From the NCBI GenBank assembly GCA_963662175.1, contig OY759225.1, forward strand, positions 6,459,107 to 6,523,106: a DNA stretch of 64,000 nucleotides, written 5' to 3'. This DNA is from Aradus depressus (Eukaryota; Arthropoda; Insecta; Hemiptera; Aradidae). The notes under the pieces are model-generated. The model did no database searches. It was not told the origin of the DNA and was given only the letters and a program-made list of their open reading frames with translations. The translations under genes were made by a program, and so were the position numbers. Below are positions 1 through 26,694 of this stretch, piece after piece (the first letter of the stretch is position 1; every line of letters begins with the position of its first letter).

Positions 1-270
1 AATGTATACTTGTATCCATAATCATCAATATCATTTTCAGCCAAAGATGTAGGGGGGGGGGAGGGGCTCGCCTTAAAACCCCTAATAACTGTCTACCTAA
101 TGAATTTATCTATACAAAATTTAAGGTTTCAGAGGCCCCTAAATAAGTCAGATATTGATTATTAGCCCAAACGGTCGGGTTTTTTTTTTTTTGGACGGAG
201 AGCATAAACTTAAAATAACTCGATTTGGGGAAGTACATTGCTGGTTATTCAGCGACAACCTTTTTTATTT
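1..270 (+). repeat. Dispersed repeat family A, 3' part
   Basis: This stretch shares ordered blocks with copies at 4270-4780, 5104-5395 (reverse), 7005-7265, 21955-22180, 24930-25395 and 43140-43300. The shared blocks are 'cctaataactgtc', 'taatgaatttatc', 'gcccctaaataagtca', and an end block 'ggggaagtacattgc' followed by a T-rich run. An internal G tract lies near 50-61. No coding capacity is visible and the class is unknown. Confidence 0.6.
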
Positions 271-409
271 TATTTAATCGTTTAACAGAATAATGTTAAT
301 GAGCCATGGATTTAGTACCAAAAACATTTTTCGTACTCCATTGAATAATTTAAAATGTTCATAGATTATCAATCTTCTTATAGAACACTCTTTTCTAACT
401 GTTTCGTTC

Positions 410-570
410 TTGGTATTTCAAGGTGAAAAAACCCCGGTCCGGGAACCACCTCCACTCTGTTCGACGTGCAGCGAGCCACTCACGGTCCAACATTTGTTAC
501 TGTATTGCCGCCGTTACTCAGCCATGAGAACCCGTTATAAACTTCCTTCCTCTTTGCCATTTGCCATTAC
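410..570 (+). mobile_element. Non-LTR retrotransposon remnant, C-terminal Cys/His tail
   Basis: The plus frame reads CSTCSEPLTVQHLLLYC followed by RRY. This is the Cys-X2-Cys...His...Cys tail found at the very C-terminus of Jockey- and I-like LINE ORF2 proteins. Nothing upstream in the frame matches reverse transcriptase, so the copy is 5'-truncated. The GC-richer sequence to about 960 may be its 3' part. It lies upstream of the secreted-protein exon at 1120 and is not part of it. Confidence 0.5.
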
Positions 571-1119
571 TGTTAAAAAATTCTCCCAAACCCCTCACCA
601 AACTCCTGAAATTTCTCGTACAGACCGGAATCATAGACCTACTTTGATGGGGGACCATGTGGGGCCTGGCAAGCGTGTGCCGGTCCATTTGGGGGACTTG
701 GTGCCGCCGGGCTCTCTGGACTGAAGCAGTCACGGGCTTGGAGGGTGTGGTCGGCTGCAGGAACGAGCACACTCTCTCAATCAGGCCTCGCTGTTCTCCC
801 TTCAAACTGCCTGCTACATGGCCTACTGCGGAGAGGCCTGGTCGTGCCGCCCTTTGTCCCCTGGTCTGGCCTCGCCGCTCGCTGGGGCCCCTTCTTTCTG
901 CCTGGCGTCTCCGTCTCGCACTTCTTGGTCCCCTGGTGAAGAGCCTGACCCTGACATAAAAATCGCCGTACCGGGCACTCATGACCCTGAAAAAACGTGA
1001 TTTTTCAACGTTTTCTTTGGTTTTTATGTGCAATTTCCCTTCCTTTTTTTTTATGATCATATTCTGAAATAAATTCTGCCATAAGTGATATATCCTACTG
1101 TGTTTGGTTGATGTTTCAG

Positions 1120-1287
1120 AAGAGTCCCACTGTGTGCACTACTGTCTGTCAACCCACCGAGTCTTCCTCTTCCTCAAGTGAAGACTACTGGGATTACTTG
1201 TTTTCTTACTTTGACGACGATGGAGGGACAAACGGTTTCAATTGTACTACTACCTGCCCTAGTAGTGATACAAAACAGCGAAAATAA
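1120..1287 (+). CDS. Terminal exon of a small acidic secreted-protein paralogue (partial gene)
   Basis: An acceptor (atgtttcag) is followed by an open frame of 55 codons ending in TAA at 1285-1287. The peptide has a Cys-containing Thr-rich start (TVCTTVC), a serine run, the acidic aromatic block EDYWDYLFSYFDDD and a short Cys-containing tail (FNCTTTC). The aromatic/acidic block resembles the last exon of the complete gene at 3152-4995 (EEYSYYDWLFDFF). I infer a tandem paralogue whose first exon, with the signal peptide, lies upstream of the window or was not found. Function is unknown. The splice acceptor and shared motif are the support; there is no evidence of expression. Confidence 0.5.
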   Translation, partial: KSPTVCTTVCQPTESSSSSSEDYWDYLFSYFDDDGGTNGFNCTTTCPSSDTKQRK

Positions 1288-3151
1288 ATCAAAATCTTGT
1301 AAATATCATTAAAATATATTTGTTACGACTAAATTCATAAAAGATTTATTTCTTCACATTTGGTACTTATACTTCCCCACCTGAACGAAACCACAGATAC
1401 TGCTGTGCAGAAAAAGTAACGGTGGGAGCGTACTGCACCTCCGACACGAAGGAGAGCTGCAGTGCCGGCAGCCAAGACCGTCCGAATCATCCACCACTTC
1501 TTTATGGAGGGTCTAACCTCTTCAACTGGAAGAAGAGCTGCAGTGTCTGCAGCGAAGACCGCCCTTACAAACAAAAATATCAAAAGTGCAACAATTTAAC
1601 TTTTTTACATTAAATATAAAAAGATTTCTTATGTATCAAAAATATATTCAAATTCACCTTAATAAATAGATAATGTTTGGAAATTAGCAGTTTTAAAAAT
1701 TATTATTATCATTTGGATAATTCAAGGCTCCCTATTCCTTTTGAATAGGGAAATCCTCAAAAAAATTTAATTTTGCTGAAGCTTCCTAATTATTGGGCAA
1801 GAACATAGGGAAACGGAGAACAAAAATATAGGGGACCAAAATAATAATAATACAGAGAACAATGTAAAAAAATATATATATTATAAGAAAAAAAATACAT
1901 ATTATGTATATTCAATGACGCAAAAAAAGAATAAATCTTATTAATCATAATAAAATTAAAAATTAACTTGAGTTTAAAAGAAATTCTTATCAAAATATGT
2001 CAAAAAAATTGAGTAAATAATTATTATATATTATCGGACATATCGGATATAATAAAAACAATCAGAATATCAATTCTTAAAACAAAAAGAATGGTATCTA
2101 TATATAAATATATATTGTTAAAAAATAATCACTGAAAGTAATATAATAAAAAATATAATCGACTATGGACTACCAACAACGAGAGTAGTTCCGTAAGAAA
2201 CAATGTTTGAATATCCCATATGTAATTAAAACTGAAAATATTAACGTGAGCTCACGATGAAAATAAAGATAAAATGATAAATATCTTTATGTACAACCAC
2301 AGTGTGATGAAAATAGTGAAATTGAAATAAAAACAAAAATGATGATCTTCGAAGGATAATGGAACCCGAAGAACGAAGCTCATCGGACGAACGAAGACAA
2401 AGCTAAACGGGGACACTGGCAGATAGCAAGTCCAAACAGAAGTTCAAAAAAAGGAGGGCCGTAATAAAATAGGGCAATAAATAACTACTTAAAACAGGTC
2501 CACTCACTGGCAACTATAGCATGGGACTGACTGGCACAGATTATCAGACTCAGAGAGGGATTAGCCGTGTGTTTACATTACGAACGTTGTTGACTAAACA
2601 TCATTAGTTGATTATATTTTTTAATAATGTTATTTTGATTAATTTTGTTTTATTGATTTGACCATTTTTGCGATAATGTCAGTCTGTTTGTGCATATGTG
2701 ATTTCAATTAGATGAAAGAATTGCTTTAATTATTCAGTCTAGAAAGTGAGTTCCAAGTTAGGTTTTTGTACTGTGTACAATTTCAGACACCTCTAACAGA
2801 CATGGACCACTTGGTACAATTTAGAAAAAATTCATGTTGTTAGAAGGATATTCTAAGAGAAGGAATACAATTATTTGTCAATATGTTTACTACATTGAAA
2901 CAAAATAACGTCAGTACAATTCACAGCAACTTGTAATCTGAGTAAAATTCTCCTAAACTAAACACAAAGCAGTACAAACACGGCCATGACAAAAAGTATG
3001 TCACAAACGACATAACACTGAAGTTAAAAGAATATATAGATAAAAATATAAAATGAACCAGTGAATTATTCAATAGGCAATTATTTAATTATTGCTTTTT
3101 CAGTTAACAGTATATGTATATACATATATATAGTCAGAATTCATTTTAAAA
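1288..3151. other. Intergenic AT-rich sequence, no gene seen
   Basis: Very AT-rich sequence (many TA and A runs from 1600 to 2150) with no supported reading frame, SINE or LINE. It separates the two secreted-protein paralogues. A TATA-like stretch (tatatgtatatacatatatatag) at about 3109-3132 lies just upstream of the ATG at 3152 and could serve as a core promoter or simply be AT-rich sequence. Confidence 0.4.
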
Positions 3152-4995
3152 ATGCAGTTTGAAAAGAGGAAGATGACGTTCATTCTCAGTATTCATTTTG
3201 TTATATTTTTCTTTATGGCTCAATGTTTGGCAATTGAAACAATAAGAAATGAGTATAATGAGAGAGAAATTGTGTGCATAAGAGGAGTATGTACATCCCA
3301 AGATGGGCGAGTGAAGCGACAGCCCAATGAGGAGAAGACAACGAAAAAAGGTGAGGATAATGGGAATGATGATAATGGGAATGATGATAATGGGAATGAT
3401 GATAATGGGAATGATGATACTATCACAGATGAAGATACTACCACACATGATACTACCACAGATGATGACACCACAGTGAGTACAATTACTGATTTTTTTA
3501 AAAAATATTTGTTCATATTATTATTTTGTAAAAACGTACGAGGGGGGGGGGGGGGGGGGGGGATATTTACAAGTGAAGGGAGGTTCAGAACTGTAGGAGG
3601 CCCCCGGATGGAGCTCTTCCCACATTGGGAGGTCTCGCGGCCACCGGCGTTTATTTTCCAGCTAAGAGCACCAACAAAGAAACCCTTACACTGACCTTTC
3701 AATAATCTCTTTCATCAGTAAAATATTCAAATCCAAAAACAAAAATAATTAATTCTACCCTTTGTTCCCACCACATTCAGTATCCGAACTGAGTTAATGC
3801 ATCATTACGTACGAAAATGTTGGCAAAATGTTCTTGCCAAGTGAGCTTGGTACATGTATACAATTCTCTGACTACTTGAGATTATAGGTTAGGTTAGGTT
3901 TTTAAGACTCATGCCCGGGCTTTAACTACGAGGTCATATCGCCTACTACCAGAGCTCTCTTTTGTCACTCTGGTGGACATGAGCCCGACTCTACTGTGGG
4001 AGTCCTAAATTTTGCCTACCCTAAATTTTTATTCACCTAGGACAGGGGTCTTTAACGAGTACCTGACATCGTACAGGCTCGGGACCATCGCTTACCGTCC
4101 CATCCGAAGGACGGCGTGCTTAAGTTTATTTTACCTCCCAGATAAAATAAACTGAGGGCCTCGGTCGGGTTTTGAACCCACGATCTTGAGCTCAGAAGAC
4201 AAGCACGCATACCACTGAGCTACCGGCGCCCTCTAGAGAGAATAGTTGAAAGTATCACTCTTGACAATGAATTAATCTTTACTTCATACAGGGGAAGTTA
4301 TGAAATCGGTCAAAAATTCGATGCGGAGTTTTCAGTAGAATATCATGTTTTTCGAACTCCTGATTTCAAATTAAAAAAAAAAAATTGTGTGTGTGTCTGC
4401 GAACACGACAACTCCCGATATAGTAAATGTACCGACACGAAATTTTATATGTGTATCCAGAACACTCTAAGGACGACCCATATTGATTTGATTGAATGGA
4501 ATCGGCCAAAAACCAGGGGGGGGGGGGGGGGATTAGGCTGGAGGCTTAACATAAAGTAATGAATGTATTGAGGCTCAAATCAAAATCCTTTAACTGCCGA
4601 TGTAATGGATGACAATTAATAATTTTTCGCGAAATTGATCGAAGGGAAGAATCATAAAAGGGGAATCGACTCAAATACCCTAATAACTGTCGATGTAATG
4701 AATATATCGACACAAAATTTGGATTCAGAAGCCACTCAGTGGTTCGGAATTCATGAATTTCAAATTTCTGACCGATTACATAACTTCGAATAACAGAAGT
4801 AATATTTAAAAAAAAAATATATTATTCAATTTATTTTTGCCCCACAGTTTATTCAAGGAGTCCATGGAAGCATTAATTGACATTAACGTTCTATTTCAGA
4901 GTATGACAACAGAAGAATCGTGGCCTGATGAAGAATATTCATATTATGATTGGCTCTTTGATTTCTTCTATGGTGATGATTACGGTGATCGATAA
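3152..4995 (+). CDS. Small secreted acidic repeat protein, two exons, 139 aa
   Basis: Exon 1 is 3152-3475 (donor GTGAGT) and exon 2 is 4900-4995 (acceptor ctatttcag, stop TAA 4993-4995). Both junctions are phase 0, giving 139 residues. The N-terminus is a signal peptide: after MQFEKRK there is a hydrophobic core (TFILSIHFVIFFFMAQCLA), and a second Met at residue 8 could also start it. The mature part has two cysteines (VCIRGVC), a dibasic site (GRVKRQ), four NGNDD-type repeats encoded by a 15-bp minisatellite (about 3357-3417), a Thr/Asp block, and an acidic aromatic C-terminus (EEYSYYDWLFDFFYGDD). I do not recognise the family. The C-terminus resembles the exon at 1120-1287, so this looks like a local tandem family of secreted proteins or peptide precursors. 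The intron holds a SINE, a repeat-A copy and a 21-G tract. Confidence 0.6.
3542..3562 (+). repeat. Poly-G tract (21 G)
   Basis: Uninterrupted run of 21 G, 66 bp after the exon 1 donor of the secreted-protein gene. Other long G runs occur at 4516-4531 and 5785-5810. Confidence 0.9.
3888..4233 (-). mobile_element. tRNA-derived SINE, near full length
   Basis: On the minus strand the copy starts with a tRNA-like head (ggcgccggtagctcagtggt, A-box-like; then a B-box-like gggttcaaaaccc). Next come an ATTTTATCTGGGAGG hinge, the core 'gtccttcggatgggacg' and a tail ending in ...cccgggcatgagtc and aacctaacctaa. It shares all blocks with the plus-strand copy at 51313-51657. It lies in the intron of the secreted-protein gene. 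Confidence 0.85.
4270..4780 (+). repeat. Dispersed repeat family A
   Basis: Begins at 'ataggggaagttatgaaatcgg' style sequence and continues through 'aactcccgat', 'cgacacgaaattttatatgtg', a 16-G tract at 4516-4531 and 'taataactgtcgatgtaatg'. The same ordered blocks occur in the other family A copies. It appears to contain two successive sub-units. No coding is seen. Confidence 0.6.
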
Positions 4996-5103
4996 CTGAG
5001 TACGCCGGTTTGCACTAGATCAGTGGCGAAGCAACGTTCAGTGACATAACAATGACTATAATAAGTTAAGGCATACTAAACAACATTTATTACTATTACC
5101 TTA

Positions 5104-5395
5104 AAAAAAAAAAGTTGTCGGTAATCGCCGGCAATGTACTTCTCCACAACGAATTAATCAATTAACTTTTAGCTCCCCCTCCAAAACCAGTCCACTCTCT
5201 ACGCTAATATTCAATAGTCGACTTACATAAGGGCTCCTCATTCCTCATATTAAATTTTGTCGATAAATCTATAACATGGGCAATTGTTAGATTATTTGAA
5301 TCGAGACCTCCCAAATTTGGTCAGTGCCTCCAGAAGCCTCTAAGAAAGACACCTATTGATTTTCGGACAAATGGACCAAAGGGAACCCCTGTTAT
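5104..5395 (-). repeat. Dispersed repeat family A, reverse copy
   Basis: The sequence 'agttgtcggtaatcgccggcaatgtacttctcc' is the reverse complement of the family A end block seen at 230-265 and 25355-25395, followed by reversed internal blocks. Non-coding. Confidence 0.55.
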
Positions 5396-5396
5396 T

Positions 5397-5728
5397 ATGA
5401 CTCATACTCCGACTTTAACTACGAGGTCATATCGCCTACTACCAGAGCGCTCTTTCCTCACTCTGGTGGACATGAGCCCGACTCCACTGTGGGAGTCCTA
5501 AATTTTGCCTACTCTAAATTTTCATTCACCAAGGGTAGGGGTCTTTAACGAGTACCTGACAACGTAAAGGCTCGGGGTCATCGCTTAACGTCCCATCCGA
5601 AGGACGGCGTGTTTAAGTTTATTTTACCTCTCAGATGAAATACACTAAGGGCCTCGATCGGGTTTTGAACCCACGATCTTAAGGTCAGAAAACAAGCACG
5701 CGTACCCCTGAGATACCTGAGCCCTCCA
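5397..5728 (-). mobile_element. tRNA-derived SINE
   Basis: Reverse copy of the same SINE family as 51313-51657. The head (minus strand, near 5728) is diverged at the A box; the B-box-like gggttcaaaaccc is kept. It also retains the core (ccttcggatgggacgtta) and the tail (gtccaccagagtgaggaaagagcgctctggtagtaggcgat in blocks). Slightly diverged. Confidence 0.8.
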
Positions 5729-5784
5729 AAATTTTATATGTAAATTCAAAGTTCTTCAGACGTAGTAATTTTCGTCGGAATGGT

Positions 5785-5810
5785 GGGGGGGGGGGGGGGG
5801 GGGGGGGGGG
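5785..5810 (+). repeat. Poly-G tract (26 G)
   Basis: Uninterrupted 26-G run, the longest homopolymer G run in the window. Confidence 0.9.
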
Positions 5811-7000
5811 CAATGTCCAATTGGCTGAAATCGTAATCGCGTTAACGGTTCTGTTCAAAATCGAACAAACTTATATCTTCATAAACGATAAACCATTTAA
5901 TGTAAATAAGAACGCATCACACATACTGCGTGATCACATCACACATGAGGTTATCACCATCGATATATATCATTTGTCTGTGGACCGTAATTCAAGTTCA
6001 GTATTTTATTGCAACAACAAATAAAAGAAAATTGTAAGAGAATAAACGGTAAACGATTTTGATGAATTAAAAAATTTATATAACTTTTTTTTAATTGTTA
6101 AAATTTGAAAAGAGTACTTTAAATCGATACAAGTAATATATATTCTACACGGTATCGACTGACCGTATCGATACTTTACTTGTATCGATAGATCCCTAAT
6201 CAGACAGATGTAACGGCCAGTGGCTTGAAGTTATTAAGTAATATTTTTCTAAATTGTGGAATTGAAATCTATCTTTAATATTTATTATCGGAATGTCCGC
6301 AGTCTAGGATCATACCATAGTCATATAAACAAGGTAAGACTAACTGTCCAACTTCGGCTAACAGCGACAAAAAGTGGTTTATTTTTTTTTTTTAAATATT
6401 AAAAATTATCAGTTCTCTTGATTTAGCTGTGTTCTTTGGAGAAGGAAGGCCCCATCAATGCCATAATTAGAGATAAATACCTGGCTTCTACTTGGGAGAT
6501 GTTCCGCTAGATGTCTCTCAACAACCAACACAATTCCGATAGCATCAGATGAACAGAAGGTTCATCATATTAATTTTTCTCTTCTGTCAAGTTTCGAGTT
6601 AAGGAAAATTCTAAAAAAAAAACTAATGTTTGCCTACTTCTTGTTTTATTTTATTTTCTTATATTTTACTATGAACAAATTACTGCTATTGTTTTGTTAG
6701 TTAATGTTATCTGCTTTATTTTATTTTAGTTTAGTCCTTATTATTTAGAAATTGTATTTATGATTATTTATCGAACTTCTTGCTGTAAGATAATTCTTTA
6801 TGATCAATAAAGTTATTCATTCAATAATCTTCTAAATCACTAAAATTATCACTGAACATTGATTAGGTAAGTATGTGTACAGAAATATTTGTTAAATTGT
6901 AGAGTACGTTCCTTTTTTACCTATAATGAACTTATCATTAGCTTGTCTTCAAATCCATATTATTATACTTTTCTTTTTCCCCAATTTTTTACTTTTTCAG
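5811..7000. other. Intergenic AT-rich sequence, no gene seen
   Basis: No supported coding frame. The stretch around 6640-6830 (T-rich, ending with 'aataaagttattcattcaat') looks like the 3' end of a retroelement or transcript but cannot be assigned. Short open frames here lack splice context or recognisable domains. Confidence 0.4.
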
Positions 7001-7004
7001 CTTT

Positions 7005-7265
7005 ACGAAGTATAGGGGAAGTTATGTATTCGGTGACATCTTCAAAGTTGAGTTTTTACCGGAATATCATGTTATCCAGCACCCAGATTCAAAATAATGA
7101 TAAAGAAATGTCTGCCTGTGTTTTTGAACAAGATAATTTCAGTAGACTGAATATATCAACGCGAAATTTTATGTGTACATAATTTAAAAACTCTAGAAGG
7201 CCGACACTTGTTAATTTGCAGCTGAAGAGAAAGGGGGGCTCTGTAAATATCCAGAATTTGTAAGT
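7005..7265 (+). repeat. Dispersed repeat family A, 5' part
   Basis: Shares 'ataggggaagttatgtattcgg', 'gaatatcatgtta' and 'cgcgaaattttatgtgta' with the copies at 4270 and 24930. Truncated. Confidence 0.5.
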
Positions 7266-7771
7266 CTTCACACTTCATGTTTTTTTGAAGCATATATGTA
7301 ACGTTTACTTGAAGCGTTGAGTATCAAACGTGGCTAAGTCAAAAATCGAAAAATGAGTTATCGACTGTAAGTTGTTCACAAGGCAATTCTACACTTTTTT
7401 ATGCTATTATTTTGTTGCAAAAGTCGCTCTAAGTCAGTTAAATACTGTATCAAAGTTTGGTGTTGGTTACAAGACCATCCTTGTCCATACCTAGTTTTGT
7501 AGCAAAAGGCTCTTAGTCCATGGCAGTTTTATTTCAAAACTGGTTAAGTCCCTTAGTAAAAGACGTAGTCTATGACGTACAGGAGTTTGGTTGCAAAAAA
7601 CGGTCTTGTTGAAGCAAGGTTTCTTGTATCAGTTTCTCTTCCCGGTTCTTTCTTGTTCCGGAACTTGTTGCTAACAATAAATTTTAGAGTTTTACTAAGC
7701 ATTGTGATTGTTAAAGGATAACTATTAAATTTACCATGGGATACAGTGAGATCAAAGATAATCGCAGGGCT

Positions 7772-8739
7772 TGTAGTCCAGTGAAAATAGACATTCAACT
7801 TCGCATAGAGCTGAAAATTGGTACAGACCTTGAATACACCATTACAAATGAAATGTCAAAAGTCCCCATCAATACTTTTTTTTTTTTTTTTTCATTTATT
7901 GATAATTTTTGTACAATGTACATTCAATTGTGCTAAAATAAAATAAAAACAAAACATCTGACACTTGAATGAGGTATCCTATGTCGGCTGAAAATTTCAT
8001 TCAAGGTCAAAGGTCATAAAAATCTGTTTTTCGCATATTTCTCTTAAACGGTAAGTGTTATCACAACAGATGAGAATATTTATGATATCAATGAGGAGAT
8101 AACTGATCCATCTTTTTTCTTAGAACAATTTACAGAAATCTAGCAAGGAGAGGAAGAAGAAGACATGGCTGTTGAAGTGGAATTCGATGATTATTAATCA
8201 TACGGCGATTTTTAAAAGTCAACAATAATCCGTTTCACTTTGATAATTACCAACAGTATAATTTTTTTAATCAATAGGAAACTCTCTGATCAAACTTGCT
8301 TAATCATAATAGATCGTGGATTATGCCTATTGGGGGAACCACGTTAAAAAAAAATGCGCCAAGTACACTACCTCATAGGTGACGCGGAAATGTGTGCATA
8401 TTATGCAGAATACGACGTTTCCAACTTTTGAAATCGTGATATCTCATGAATGATGATTCGTAGGGAAAAAAGTATTGAAACAGTTTTTGTAGATAATTTC
8501 ATGATCTACAAACTATGTATGAGCTATTTTTGCGATAACACTTACCGTTTAAGAGAAATATGCAAAAAACCAATATTTGTGACCTTTGAACTTGAATAAC
8601 ATTTTTAGCCGATATAGGATCGGTGGGGACTTTTGACATTTCATTTGTAATGGTGTCTTAAAGGTCTGTACCAATTTTCAGCTCTATGCGAATTATTGCG
8701 AAGTTTAAACTTTTTTTTGTCTATTTTGACTGGACTATT
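7772..8739. mobile_element. Non-autonomous DNA element with long terminal inverted repeats
   Basis: The left arm (7772-8066) and right arm (8518-8739) are inverted copies over about 220 bp. Left 'agtccagtgaaaatagac' matches reversed right 'agtccagtcaaaatagac'. Shared inner blocks include 'cgcatagagctgaaaattgg', 'caaatgaaatgtcaaaagtc' and 'tttctcttaaacggtaagtg'. The left arm carries an extra insertion with a T run at about 7877-7968. The centre (8067-8517) holds a short degraded acidic frame interrupted by a stop. This is a foldback/MITE-like architecture; the superfamily is not assigned. It lies about 400 bp upstream of the FTSJ3 start codon. Confidence 0.7.
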
Positions 8740-9141
8740 GTACTCAGAAAAAATGCTAAAAGAGGACATTTCTAAATTTGACAAAACAAAACATAGGTTG
8801 AGAATTTAAAAATATATTTATTTCATCATCGGCAAGTGTACTCCAAATTGATATTACGAGAATTTGACAGACTGGTAGGAAATTGTTGTTTTTGAAGTAT
8901 CCCAACTGCAGACTTCGAAACTATTGGACAAATGGAAATGATAGTGCTGGCTTATACTGGTTATGTAGAAACTTATCGCAATCACAGCTATCGAAAATGG
9001 AGGTTATCCCTTTTCAGGGTATTTTTCGAACGGACCTCTAATTCAGAAGGTAACCTTCATTGAGGTTTCATGTCTTCACGTGGTGTTGTTGAAATGTATT
9101 CTTTTACAGATTAAATTATTTGATATTATTTGAAAAATTAA

Positions 9142-24856
<15,715 letters not shown>

Positions 24857-24929
24857 AACCTCTGTAAGTAGAGCTAACATAAGATGACAGGTAGAGTGCG
24901 CAGGTCAAACATTACATTTCCGATCTCTA

Positions 24930-25395
24930 GATTCCAAATATGAAAAAAAAAAGTCTGTGCTTGTGAATATGATAACTCCCGATAGAATGAATGTATCGAC
25001 ACGCAATTTTATATGTGTGGCCAAAATCCCATAAGGACGCCACTTGATAATTTTCAGCGGAATCGGCAGACGGGAAGGGCAGGATCAGAGGGGGGCTTAG
25101 CTCAAAAACTATAATAACTGCCGATGTAATGAATGTATCGACATTATTTCATATTTTTCATAACCAGTCAACTTTCGGTGATATCGGCCGAAGGGAAGAG
25201 AGGGTTCAGGGGATGGGGCTCAACTCATAACGCGATACACAAATTAAAATGAGGATTTAGGAGCCCCTATGTAAGTCAACTCTTTATTATTAGTTATATA
25301 AACGGTTGACTGATTTTGAAGGAAGTGTGAAAAATTAATTGATTTTCTGGGGAAGTACATTGCCGGTGATTCACCGACGACTTATTTTTTTCATT
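24930..25395 (+). repeat. Dispersed repeat family A, near full length
   Basis: Contains 'gataactcccgatagaatga', 'cgacacgcaattttatatgt', 'taataactgccgatgtaatg', 'gagcccctatgtaagtcaac', and ends 'ggggaagtacattgccggtg' before a T-rich run. This is the longest example next to 4270-4780. It follows the FTSJ3 stop codon by about 75 bp, so the 3' UTR may run into it. Confidence 0.6.
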
Positions 25396-25768
25396 ATGAC
25401 GTGTGCACGTCTATTCGCTCGTTCAGCACAGTGATAGCCGGTCAAACTTTCTTGTGTTACAAAATATCGTCAGATTTCAATCGATAATAACTACGAGACT
25501 AATAATGCGATAACAACGGTTGAGGTCACAATGGATAGAGCATGTCTGTACGTGTTTGTTTTGCCTGTGACGTTATTGGGCTAGTGTGGGAGCCGGCGGA
25601 TAATTGTTGCGAATTAGCGTTGTGTAAAATTAGAAATTAGTGTAACGCGTTTAGATAGGACGTTGATTCGGGTGTCATTGTAAAGAGCTTGAGGAGCACT
25701 GCTAGGAATGCGTCGAAATATATGTAAAAATCTGTATTAAATTGAAAATTGCAAAAAAAAATTAAAGA

Positions 25769-26060
25769 TGTCTCATATGAATCGTAAATATGCGCGAAAT
25801 TATAGAAAACGCAAATCAGAGGAAAGCTCGTATCAAAAGGAATTCTAAAAACTTAAAAAGTCAAATGCCGAGCAAATGCAAGAGCTACATCAGCAGAGAA
25901 AAGAAAATGAAAAATGATTTTATCTCGACGTTTTCACGGAAAATCTACGGCGTGGACCTTGACTACGCCTTAATGTTTTTTTTATTAAGGTCGTAGAAAC
26001 TCGACTTACATGTGTTTTATGTGACAGGTGCTATATAGGTCATTTTGATTAAATATTTAT
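25769..26060 (+). pseudogene. Degraded transposon ORF remnant, possibly Helitron-like N-terminus
   Basis: The frame from ATG 25769 reads MSHMNRKYARNYRKRKSEES, then meets several stops. After a frame change it ends with VVETRLTCVLCDRC. A basic start followed by a Cys-X2-Cys 'CVLCDRC' block recalls the N-terminal zinc-finger-like region of Helitron replicase proteins, but the match is weak and short. The GC-richer leader at 25400-25760 could be its 5' UTR. No helicase or Rep motif is present. Confidence 0.3.
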
Positions 26061-26527
26061 TATTTTATGAAAATACGTTACTCACGTATTTATAACCTAA
26101 TCACCTTTCTCTGTAATTATATTTTTCAACTAGTGTTAACATTTTTTTTTTTTTTTTCAGGATGACATCGAAAGCGTATGCCAGTCTTTTTTTTTTATTC
26201 AATAATTTTGTAAATATATTATTTTTATTGTAAATAATAAATATCAATATTTTTAATGGTTTCTGTTTACATTTATACTCTCCATATCCTAATTTAGAAT
26301 AGGATTACCATCTAATCTGACTCAAGGCGATCAGTGTTAATCCATTTTTCGGATTCAACAATTTCAGTCCATTCTCTCGGGCTTAATTTTCCCGAAAATA
26401 TAATTAAAAAGAAAACTGATTTCGCAAATAGATATTTAGTTATTTAAAAAAAAAAAAAAAAATGCTTCGAATTAACATCTGTGGAGCTCGGTAGTGAAAA
26501 ACTATTCTAACCTTTCCCTTCTAAAAA

Positions 26528-26563
<36 letters not shown>

Positions 26564-26694
26564 ATAATTCAATAGAAATTGTTTATGCGACTAGACATTG
26601 ACGAGTGAACGTCGGCGTTATTGTTATTGTTTGTGTGATAACGGCTTGTGTTACCTACTGAGAGCGGATTAATACTTACATTTGCTCCCTAGCC

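Noticed and set aside
5821..6024. 67-codon open frame after the 26-G tract
   Set aside because: No splice context, signal or domain; AT-rich chance frame.
8067..8203. Acidic frame ending EEEEDMAVEVEFDDY inside the long-TIR element
   Set aside because: Interrupted by an in-frame stop and too short to assign; superficially like the acidic tails of the secreted proteins but lacks their aromatic block.
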